DNA of 6,491 bases, from contig JAJZFO010000298.1 in assembly GCA_021805305.1 (NCBI GenBank), forward strand, positions 1 to 6,491. Reading direction: 5' to 3'. Below the pieces are notes generated by a model. The model was given only the letters and a program-made list of their open reading frames with translations. It made no database searches and was not told the origin of the DNA. This DNA is from Actinomycetes bacterium. GTDB lineage: Bacteria; Actinomycetota; Acidimicrobiia; Acidimicrobiales; RAAP-2. Both the position numbers and the translations under genes were made by a program. Below are positions 1 through 4,617 of the stretch, piece after piece (the stretch's first letter is position 1; the number at the start of each line of letters is the position of its first letter).

Positions 1-1
1 C

Positions 2-586
2 GCCTACTCCTACGTCGGGGCGACGAGCACCCTCGCGCCCGACGAGCGTCCCACGGTCGTCGTCGACGTCGGTGGCGGTTCGACCGAACTGGCCGTGCGC
101 CTCGACGGCGTGCTCCAGGGGGTGTCGATGCAACTCGGCTGCGTACGGGTCAGCGAACGGGCGCTCGGCGCGGGGGTCGTCGTCGAATCCGCGCGGGCGG
201 CGACGCGGTCCATGATCGAGAACGAACTCGACCGGGCCGTCGCGACGGCGCCGGTCTTCGCGAGCCTGCGGGGGCTCTCACGACTGGTGGGGGTGGCCGG
301 GACGGTCGCCACCCTGGCCCAACTCGACGCGGGTCGTCGCGACTACGATCGCGCCCTCGTGCACCACCGGCGACTTTCGCGGACGACCGTGCAGACCTGG
401 CGCGACCGCCTGGGTGAGCTGACGCCGACCCAGCGACTCGCGTTGCCCGGCATGGTGCCCGGGCGCGAGGACGTGTTGGTGGCCGGTCTCTTCATCCTCG
501 ACGCCGTGATGGCGAGATTGTCCGTCGAGGAACTCCTCAGCTCCGAGGACGACATCTTGGACGGGGTGGCGGCGTCACTGCGCTGA
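2..586 (+). CDS. ppx: Ppx/GppA-family phosphatase (exopolyphosphatase / pppGpp phosphatase), 5'-truncated
   Basis: This is the C-terminal 194 residues of a Ppx/GppA phosphatase of the ASKHA (actin/Hsp70-like) fold. The open frame runs in from the left edge, so the first roughly 110-130 residues of a family member of about 310-340 residues are missing. The diagnostic phosphate-binding loop VVVDVGGGSTEL lies at about visible residues 19-30. It is preceded by an AYSYVGAT segment typical of the end of the first lobe. The C-terminal segment has the pattern PGREDVLVAGLFILDAVM, which matches the family's second-lobe helix, and the protein ends with SSEDDILDGVAASLR, where relatives carry a Ser-x-x-x-(I/L)-x-x-G motif. 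The family hydrolyses terminal phosphate from long-chain polyphosphate and/or pppGpp in the cytoplasm. Sequence alone does not separate these activities, so the ppx symbol means family membership. The stop is TGA at 584-586. In actinobacteria a ppx gene often follows eno-divIC-DUF501, which cannot be checked here. Confidence 0.9.
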   Translation, partial: AYSYVGATSTLAPDERPTVVVDVGGGSTELAVRLDGVLQGVSMQLGCVRVSERALGAGVVVESARAATRSMIENELDRAVATAPVFASLRGLSRLVGVAGTVATLAQLDAGRRDYDRALVHHRRLSRTTVQTWRDRLGELTPTQRLALPGMVPGREDVLVAGLFILDAVMARLSVEELLSSEDDILDGVAASLR

Positions 587-616
587 TGTGCGCGCCTCGC
601 GCGAACCTGCAACGAT

Positions 617-623
617 AGGGGGA
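617..623 (+). promoter_or_regulatory. Purine-rich Shine-Dalgarno-like sequence for the GNAT gene
   Basis: AGGGGGA ends 7 bases before the GTG at 631 and 13 before the in-frame GTG at 637. The spacing favours 631 as the start. It is one of only two convincing Shine-Dalgarno-like sequences in the window. The nearby ATG at 623 is in another frame. Confidence 0.45.
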
Positions 624-630
624 TGGGGAA

Positions 631-1266
631 GTGTCCGTGGTGAGCACTCGCGGGAGCGTGCATTCGACGATCAACCTTCACGGCCGACGGGTGATTTTGC
701 GCACGTTGGGCGACGCGGACTACGAGGGGTGGCTCGAGGTGCGCCGACGCTGCCACGAGTGGCTGGTGAAGTGGGAGCCCCGCTCGGCGCACGCCGGGCA
801 CCTGGCCGAGGACGAGCGTAGTTTCTCGAGCCGGTGCGCCATCCGCGAGCGTGAGCGCCAGATGGGCACGGGCTTCGGCTTCGGCATCTTCTTCGACGGG
901 CGCTTCGTCGGTGAGATCACCCTGTCCTCGATTCAGCGCGGACCGCTGCAGTCGGCGTTCGTGGGCTACTGGATCGACGAGGCCGTGGCGGGGCGCGGTC
1001 TGATGCCCGAGTCCGTGGTGACGGTGCTGCAGTACGCCTTCGACACGTTGCGACTCCACCGCGTCGAGATCAACATCATCCCGCGCAACGCGCCCTCGCG
1101 GCGCGTCGTCGAGAAACTGGGATTGCGCTTCGAGGGGATCGCGGAGCGCTACCTCGAGATCGACGGGGCCTGGGAGGATCACGCCCACTACGCGATCACC
1201 GCCGAGGAGTGGTCCGACCGCGCGCCACAGTTGGTGGCCGATTGGCTCCTACCGCGCAGTGAGTGA
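631..1266 (+). CDS. GNAT-family N-acetyltransferase, RimJ/RimL type
   Basis: The 211-residue product has the full Acetyltransf_3 (RimJ/RimL-like) architecture. It starts with strand beta1 (GRRVILR, residues 18-24) followed by an acidic loop and helix. Next come a central strand FVGEITLSSI (92-101) and the GYWIDEAVAGRGLMPES segment (112-128), which carries the acetyl-CoA pyrophosphate-binding loop AGRGLM. The catalytic-core strand HRVEINIIPRNAPSRRVVEKLGL spans 143-165, and the closing RYLEIDGAWEDHAHYAI (173-189) matches the RimJ ending 'W-x-D-H'. Founding members acetylate the N-terminal amine of ribosomal proteins S5 and S18, but most bacterial paralogues have unknown substrates, so I give no symbol. 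The GTG start at 631 is chosen from the upstream AGGGGGA; GTG at 637 or 640 would remove only a few unconserved residues. It sits 44 bases after the phosphatase gene on the same strand. Its TGA stop directly abuts the stop of the opposing glycosyltransferase gene, leaving no room for a separate terminator. Confidence 0.9.
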   Translation: MSVVSTRGSVHSTINLHGRRVILRTLGDADYEGWLEVRRRCHEWLVKWEPRSAHAGHLAEDERSFSSRCAIRERERQMGTGFGFGIFFDGRFVGEITLSSIQRGPLQSAFVGYWIDEAVAGRGLMPESVVTVLQYAFDTLRLHRVEINIIPRNAPSRRVVEKLGLRFEGIAERYLEIDGAWEDHAHYAITAEEWSDRAPQLVADWLLPRSE

Positions 1267-2202
1267 CTAGACCGCGTCGAGGACCCGGCCCCGTAGTTCC
1301 GTGACCGTCGTGGTGCGTAGGGTTCCCCCGAGGTCGTGCGCCACGCCCACGGCCGCGACCGCGGCGTCGCGCGGCACCACGATGAGGTCGCACTCTGGCC
1401 CGCGCGCCACCACCAGTCCCGCGGCGCGCGCGCTCAGGGCCGCGCGGCGCACCTCGTCCAGCGCCACGCCGGGGCTCACCTCGACGGCCGCGCACCGGTA
1501 CGACGTGCGGGTGATCCCGCGCAGGTCGCGCAGGAGTTGGCGGGTGCCGTAGGCCAGGTTGACGGTGGAGCCCCCGATATCGTCCCAGGTGACCTCGACC
1601 GTCTCGACCGCGAAGCCGAGTTGGTGGGCGAGGAAGAAGAGTTCGACGTCGTAGGCGAAGCCGGTGACAAATCCCAACTGGGCGAGGAGTCGACCCGCGG
1701 CGAGGTCGAAGCCCTTGCACCCGCACTGCGTGTCGCGAACCCTGACCGGGGTGTAGTGGCGAACGAGGCGATGAAAGGCGGCGCCGGACAACGTGCGCCG
1801 CAGTTCGTCGTAGTGAATTCGCCCGTGGCGCGCGCGCGACCCCGGGGCGAACGCCACGCGTTCGAGTGTCGCGAGGATCGCGGCGAAGTGCTCGGGCCGG
1901 ATCGACATGTCGGCGTCGGCGACGATGACCCGTGGCGCGCGCGCGTGCGCCATTCCGGTGCGCACCGCCGCACCCTTGCCCAGGTTGTGGGGGTGCTGGA
2001 CGAGGCGGAAGTGCTCGAGGTGGCCGTAGACCCGGTGCGCGACGCGTAACGTATCGTCACTCGATCCGTCGTCGACCATCACGATCTCGGTGCGGTCGGT
2101 CCCGATGACCTCGAGGGTGGGGCGCAGGCGTTCGAAGCCCGCGGCGAGACGGGCCGCTTCGTTGTAGGCCGGTATGACCAGCGACTGGTTCGGTGAGCTC
2201 AT
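1267..2202 (-). CDS. Family 2 glycosyltransferase, dolichyl/polyprenyl-phosphate sugar transferase-like, with extra C-terminal domain
   Basis: The 311-residue protein has a GT-A fold domain at about residues 5-228 resembling ALG5/DPM1-type enzymes that move a hexose from an NDP-sugar onto a lipid phosphate. Visible motifs are LVIPAYNEA (8-16), VDDGSSDDT (43-51), NLGKGAAVRTGM (73-84), the metal-binding DAD (96-98), RDTQCGCKGF (156-165) and GFAYDVEL (181-188). RDTQCG..GF and the YD-x-E motif are characteristic of the ALG5-like subgroup. No transmembrane helix is evident, so it is probably cytosolic or peripheral. Residues 230-311 are an additional segment I do not recognise. The ATG at 2202 is chosen because residue 8 starts the conserved strand. 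The same frame continues upstream to 2523, but that extension is low-complexity antisense to the hydrolase gene. The start lies 4 bases after the upstream hydrolase stop with no Shine-Dalgarno, suggesting translational coupling. Leu52 is a TTA codon. The sugar and acceptor cannot be assigned. Confidence 0.88.
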   Translation of the reverse strand: MSSPNQSLVIPAYNEAARLAAGFERLRPTLEVIGTDRTEIVMVDDGSSDDTLRVAHRVYGHLEHFRLVQHPHNLGKGAAVRTGMAHARAPRVIVADADMSIRPEHFAAILATLERVAFAPGSRARHGRIHYDELRRTLSGAAFHRLVRHYTPVRVRDTQCGCKGFDLAAGRLLAQLGFVTGFAYDVELFFLAHQLGFAVETVEVTWDDIGGSTVNLAYGTRQLLRDLRGITRTSYRCAAVEVSPGVALDEVRRAALSARAAGLVVARGPECDLIVVPRDAAVAAVGVAHDLGGTLRTTTVTELRGRVLDAV

Positions 2203-2206
2203 GGGG

Positions 2207-3397
2207 CTAGGGGCGCGCCGCGCCGACGAGTCCCCCGGTGAACATCGGTGCGAGTGAGACGGTGGTCCCGGTGTAGGGGGCCGCGATGATCGTGCTCGAA
2301 CCCCAGGTGCCCGCGCCGACGTACATGACGACGTGGTCGACCGCGTTGTCGCCGTCCAGGTTGTAGTAGTAGAGCAGGTCGCCCGGTTGGAGTTGGTTGA
2401 GCGCGATGTGCGGCAGGGTGGCCCACTGCTCCTCGGTCGTGCGCGGCATGGAGTACCCCGCCTGCGCCCAGGCCCACTGCACCAGACCCGAACAGTCAAA
2501 ACCCACGCCCGAGGTCTCCCCACCCCAGACGTAGGGCACGCCGATCTGTCGCTCGGCGAAGGCGACCGCCGCCTCGCCCGCGCTCGAACCGGCGGGGGAA
2601 CCCGCGATCAAGTTCGTCACGACGGGCGGCGTGTTGGCGGTGATCGCGGCGATGACCAAGTTGGCGGCGGGTTGACCGCCGACGGAGGAGGCCGCGGCCA
2701 CCGCCGAGGCCTCGGCGCCGGTGTCGCGCACCCGCGCCGCCGCGGCCCCGGCGGCGACCTCGTAGGCGATGATCTGGGACCGCAGCGACGAGGTGACGGC
2801 GGTGAGGGTCTGACGGGTCTGGTCCGCGGCGGCGATGTTCTGCGCCAGGAGGTTCTGGAGGTCGGTGGTCTCGGTGTTCGCGTGGGCGCGCTGGGTGGCC
2901 AATTGGCCGATCTCGGTGAAGAGCTGGGCGCGCTGGCTGTCGAGCTTGACGCGCAGCGCGTTGAGGTCACCGACCACCAGGGAGTCGAAGACCTGACGCG
3001 CGCCCGCCGAGTTCACGTTCTGGTTGAAGAGCGCGACGGCCTGTGAGGTCGAGGTGCCGAAGACGTAGGACTGCACGACCGCGGTGACCAGGTGGTGCGT
3101 CGTGGTGGCCACCACCCCTCGTTCGACGCGCTCGCGCGCCTGGAGGGTGACGATGCTGGCCGTGAGGCTGGCGAGCTGGGCCTTAGCGGCGTCGTACTCG
3201 TTGGCGGTGATCTCACTCGACTTCTGTTGACGCGCGAGTTGCGCGGACAGTGCGGCGATCTCGGACTTGGTCTGGGCGATGGACTGCGCCCCCGCGACAC
3301 CGGGGACCACCGGCACCAATGAGGCGAGCACCACGGCGAGCGCGCCCGCGAAGAACCTAATGAGGGGAGACGTGCCCCGACAACGCACGGTTTTCAT
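2207..3397 (-). CDS. Secreted NlpC/P60 peptidoglycan hydrolase with coiled-coil N-terminal region (RipA-like)
   Basis: The 396-residue precursor starts with a signal peptide: basic n-region to R14, hydrophobic core about 15-31, and a probable signal peptidase I site after VAGA at 37. Residues 38-115 and about 145-225 are Ala/Gln/Lys-rich heptad-like helices, expected to form an autoinhibitory or partner-binding coiled coil as in RipA and PcsB-type hydrolases. A Pro/Ser/Gly-rich linker (about 255-275) leads to an NlpC/P60 domain (275-396). In the domain GVPYVWGG (286-293) precedes FDCSGLVQWAW, with catalytic Cys302. QPGDLLYYY (337-345) follows, then DHVVMYVG with catalytic His355. Such enzymes cleave stem-peptide bonds, usually D-Glu to diaminopimelate, during daughter-cell separation. 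The usual third catalytic polar residue before 'AP-x-TG' appears to be Ala372. The ATG at 3397 gives a complete signal peptide; a TAGGAT element six bases upstream suggests a leaderless mRNA. It is the first gene of a two-gene unit with the glycosyltransferase. Confidence 0.9.
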   Translation of the reverse strand: MKTVRCRGTSPLIRFFAGALAVVLASLVPVVPGVAGAQSIAQTKSEIAALSAQLARQQKSSEITANEYDAAKAQLASLTASIVTLQARERVERGVVATTTHHLVTAVVQSYVFGTSTSQAVALFNQNVNSAGARQVFDSLVVGDLNALRVKLDSQRAQLFTEIGQLATQRAHANTETTDLQNLLAQNIAAADQTRQTLTAVTSSLRSQIIAYEVAAGAAAARVRDTGAEASAVAAASSVGGQPAANLVIAAITANTPPVVTNLIAGSPAGSSAGEAAVAFAERQIGVPYVWGGETSGVGFDCSGLVQWAWAQAGYSMPRTTEEQWATLPHIALNQLQPGDLLYYYNLDGDNAVDHVVMYVGAGTWGSSTIIAAPYTGTTVSLAPMFTGGLVGAARP

Positions 3398-3403
3398 CCC
3401 ACA

Positions 3404-3409
3404 ATCCTA
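3404..3409 (-). promoter_or_regulatory. Candidate -10 element of the NlpC/P60 gene (leaderless start)
   Basis: On the minus strand TAGGAT fits the actinobacterial TAnnnT -10 pattern and ends 6 bases before the ATG, so transcription would begin at or next to the start codon. No convincing -35 hexamer is seen 16-18 bases upstream. The AGGA within this hexamer could instead be a weak Shine-Dalgarno at 7 bases spacing. Confidence 0.35.
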
Positions 3410-3456
3410 CTGAACCCTCTCCCACGCACACGATGAATTCACCACGGGGGATGCGT

Positions 3457-3462
3457 TAGCGT
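3457..3462 (+). promoter_or_regulatory. Candidate -10 element of the tRNA gene
   Basis: TAGCGT lies 18 bases upstream of the tRNA 5' end, in the 83-base gap between the divergent hydrolase gene and the tRNA. The same hexamer occurs just upstream of the membrane-protein gene at 4605. The overlapping TAGGTG at 3463 is an alternative. No clear -35 hexamer accompanies it, so the call is weak. Confidence 0.25.
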
Positions 3463-3480
3463 TAGGTGGCCGCCGCGCGT

Positions 3481-3554
3481 GGGGGCGTAGCCCAATTGGC
3501 AGAGGCAGGGCGCTTAAACCGCCTCCAGTGAGGGTTCGAGTCCCTCCGCCCCTA
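3481..3554 (+). tRNA. tRNA with anticodon UAA (tRNA-Leu-like) and unusually short variable loop
   Basis: The 74 bases fold into a complete cloverleaf. The acceptor stem is GGGGGCG (3481-3487) with CGCCCCT (3547-3553), the terminal pair being G-U, followed by A73 at 3554. No CCA is encoded. The D-arm (3490-3506) is a three-base-pair GCC/GGC stem with loop containing AATTGGCAGA. The anticodon stem GGGCG/CGCCT encloses loop CTTAAAC, giving anticodon TAA at 3515-3517, which reads UUA leucine codons. The variable loop is only CCAGT (3525-3529). The T-arm is GAGGG-TTCGAGT-CCCTC (3530-3546). The anticodon, A73 and the 17-base D-arm with the AATTGGCAGA loop are what is expected of bacterial tRNA-Leu. 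The five-base variable loop is not, because bacterial tRNA-Leu normally has a long variable arm. All stems are intact, so decay into a pseudogene is unlikely. The leucine assignment is an inference. Confidence 0.9.
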
Positions 3555-3576
3555 CGACGCGTCGCGAACCGCCCCC

Positions 3577-3597
3577 GCCCCGTGTCGCGGGGTTTTG
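3577..3597 (+). terminator. Rho-independent terminator after the tRNA
   Basis: CCCCG (3578-3582) pairs with CGGGG (3588-3592) around a TGTCG loop and is followed directly by TTTT (3593-3596). An extra G-T pair can extend the stem to six. It lies 22 bases after the tRNA 3' end on the same strand, as expected for a single-gene tRNA transcript. Confidence 0.7.
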
Positions 3598-3599
3598 CT

Positions 3600-3639
3600 A
3601 TTCCTAGGAAATTCTTACCCGGGTGCCGCGCCACCAGGG
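3600..3639 (-). terminator. Possible imperfect terminator for exodeoxyribonuclease III gene
   Basis: On the minus strand an imperfect hairpin, with CCC/GGG and GGTG/CACC stems separated by one mismatch around a six-base loop (3618-3639), is followed by an AT-rich stretch that reads TAAGAATTTCC. It lies about 60 bases past the stop of the minus-strand nuclease gene. The T-run is short and broken, so termination here is only suggested. A second small hairpin, CGACC/GGTCG, lies at 3657-3671. Confidence 0.3.
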
Positions 3640-3699
3640 GATCGACCTCGGCCACGCGACCTCGAGGGTCGACGCGGTTGCGCCCGTTCGGCCCCGTGC

Positions 3700-4497
3700 T
3701 CAAACGTCGAGCGTGAGCGACACCGGACAATGGTCTGATCCCATTAACTCCGCGTGGATCTCGGCCGCGCTGACGCGCGCGGCGATGCCGCGCGACACGA
3801 GGAAGTAGTCGATGCGCCAGCCGACATTACGCTCGCGCGCCGCCGAGAAGTTGGACCACCACGTGTAGTGGCCGTTGCCCTGGGTGAACATGCGAAACGA
3901 GTCCACGAAGCCCGCGGCCAGGAGCTCCTCGAAGCGCTGGCGCTCCTCGTGCGTGTAGCCCGCCTTGCCCACGTTGGCCTTGGGGTTGGCGAGGTCGTCG
4001 GGCGTGTGCGCGACGTTGAGGTCGCCACAGACCACGACCGGTTTCTTCTTCTCGAGTCGCTGGAGGTACGCGAGGAAGGCCGGGTCCCACTGCTCGTGAC
4101 GCTGGCGGAGCCGACTGAGATCGCCCTTGGCGTTGGGGGTATAGACCGTGACCAGGTAGAACTTTTCAAACTCCGCGGTGATGGTGCGACCTTCGTCGTT
4201 GGGGTTGCCGAATTCGTCCTGCCCCAGTGAGTACTTCTTGACGAGGGCGGCGGGGAGACCGGTCGCCACACTCAGGGGCGTCGTCCGCGTAAAGAGCGCC
4301 GTACCCGAATAGCCCTTCTTCTGCGCGGAGTGCCAGTACTCTTCGTAGCCCTCGAGCACGTGTTCGGATTGGTGCTGTTCGGCCTTGATCTCCTGGAGGC
4401 AGATGACGTCGGGCGAGAGCGCCGCCACGAAGGGAGCGAAGAGTCCCTTGCGCTGCACCGCGCGAATACCGTTGATGTTCCAGGAGACCAAACGCAT
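3700..4497 (-). CDS. xthA: Exodeoxyribonuclease III (AP endonuclease, ExoA/XthA family)
   Basis: This 265-residue protein is a full-length member of the exonuclease III / AP endonuclease family (endonuclease/exonuclease/phosphatase fold). It incises DNA 5' of abasic sites and removes 3'-blocking groups in base-excision repair in the cytoplasm. All active-site motifs are visible: RLVSWNINGIR (2-12) with Asn7, LQEIK (34-38) with metal-binding Glu36, the Tyr in VTVYTPN (116-122), GDLNVAH (158-164) with Asp159 and Asn161, GWRIDYF towards the C-terminus, and the terminal GSDHCPV with Asp255-His256. Length and the KKYSLGQDEFGNPNDEGR insert match the ExoA branch. The ATG at 4497 places the conserved first strand at residue 2. 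There is no Shine-Dalgarno; TACCAT lies 5 bases upstream, suggesting a leaderless transcript. The gene is monocistronic and divergent from the membrane-protein gene. Leu251 is encoded by TTA, one of two such codons I found in the window. Confidence 0.95.
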   Translation of the reverse strand: MRLVSWNINGIRAVQRKGLFAPFVAALSPDVICLQEIKAEQHQSEHVLEGYEEYWHSAQKKGYSGTALFTRTTPLSVATGLPAALVKKYSLGQDEFGNPNDEGRTITAEFEKFYLVTVYTPNAKGDLSRLRQRHEQWDPAFLAYLQRLEKKKPVVVCGDLNVAHTPDDLANPKANVGKAGYTHEERQRFEELLAAGFVDSFRMFTQGNGHYTWWSNFSAARERNVGWRIDYFLVSRGIAARVSAAEIHAELMGSDHCPVSLTLDV

Positions 4498-4502
4498 ACG
4501 AC

Positions 4503-4508
4503 ATGGTA
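4503..4508 (-). promoter_or_regulatory. Candidate -10 element of xthA (leaderless start)
   Basis: TACCAT on the minus strand fits TAnnnT and ends 5 bases before the ATG. No Shine-Dalgarno is present. No convincing -35 is found upstream. Confidence 0.35.
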
Positions 4509-4545
4509 CCCAGTGGGGTGCGCGATCAGGGCGCGTGAGGGTGCA

Positions 4546-4559
4546 AAACGCCGGTGTTT
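4546..4559 (+). repeat. Near-palindrome in divergent intergenic region (operator candidate)
   Basis: AAACGCCGGTGTTT is symmetric in six of seven base pairs around 4552/4553. It sits in the middle of the 120-base gap between the divergent xthA and membrane-protein genes, so a bound regulator could influence both. The match to a palindrome is the only evidence. Confidence 0.3.
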
Positions 4560-4574
4560 ACGGGCGTGGCGCGA

Positions 4575-4602
4575 CGTTCCGACGAGGTCGGAGCGAATTT
4601 TT
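4575..4602 (+). terminator. Hairpin with T-tract upstream of the membrane-protein gene (terminator or attenuator-like)
   Basis: Bases 4575-4583 pair with 4587-4595 around a GAG triloop: nine pairs, one of them G-T, with a perfect six-pair core TCCGAC/GTCGGA. AATTTTT follows directly (4596-4602). The form is that of an intrinsic terminator on the plus strand, but no plus-strand gene lies between here and the tRNA, which has its own terminator. It ends 15 bases before the GTG at 4618. It may be an attenuator for a promoter farther upstream, an insulator, or an inverted-repeat operator over the -35 region of a promoter whose -10 is TAGCGT at 4605. Confidence 0.5.
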
Positions 4603-4604
4603 AG

Positions 4605-4610
4605 TAGCGT
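4605..4610 (+). promoter_or_regulatory. Candidate -10 element of the membrane-protein gene (leaderless start)
   Basis: TAGCGT ends 7 bases before the GTG at 4618, placing transcription start at the start codon. The bases between are TGCCTCC, without a Shine-Dalgarno. The expected -35 position falls inside the hairpin at 4575-4595 and shows no consensus hexamer. Confidence 0.35.
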
Positions 4611-4617
4611 TGCCTCC

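Noticed and set aside
343..1188. Long minus-strand open frame opposite the phosphatase and GNAT genes
   Set aside because: It spans two genes with strong family motifs on the other strand, its translation is Arg/His-rich without any motif, and long antisense frames are expected in GC-rich DNA.
1336..2049. Plus-strand 237-codon open frame opposite the glycosyltransferase gene
   Set aside because: It is a shadow of a gene with clear GT2 motifs; the translation is biased and motif-free.
2203..2523. N-terminal extension of the glycosyltransferase by 107 codons to an upstream ATG
   Set aside because: The extension is low-complexity Arg/Ser/Thr/Pro sequence lying over the NlpC/P60 catalytic region in another frame, whereas the GT2 domain begins right after the ATG at 2202.
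2333..3046. Plus-strand 237-codon open frame opposite the NlpC/P60 gene
   Set aside because: Gly/Arg/Val-rich translation without recognisable features; the minus strand has a signal peptide and catalytic motifs in the same place.
3481..3554. tRNA as an ochre suppressor
   Set aside because: A UAA anticodon reads the leucine codon UUA. An ochre suppressor would need a UUA anticodon.
3481..3699. tRNA 3' end as an attachment site of an integrated element
   Set aside because: No integrase gene, no direct repeat of the tRNA 3' end and no foreign-looking base composition are seen in the window.
4330..4617. N-terminal extension of the membrane protein to an ATG at 4330
   Set aside because: It would run antisense through the start of xthA and across the hairpin and intergenic region. 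The GTG at 4618 gives a normal basic N-terminus before the membrane helix.
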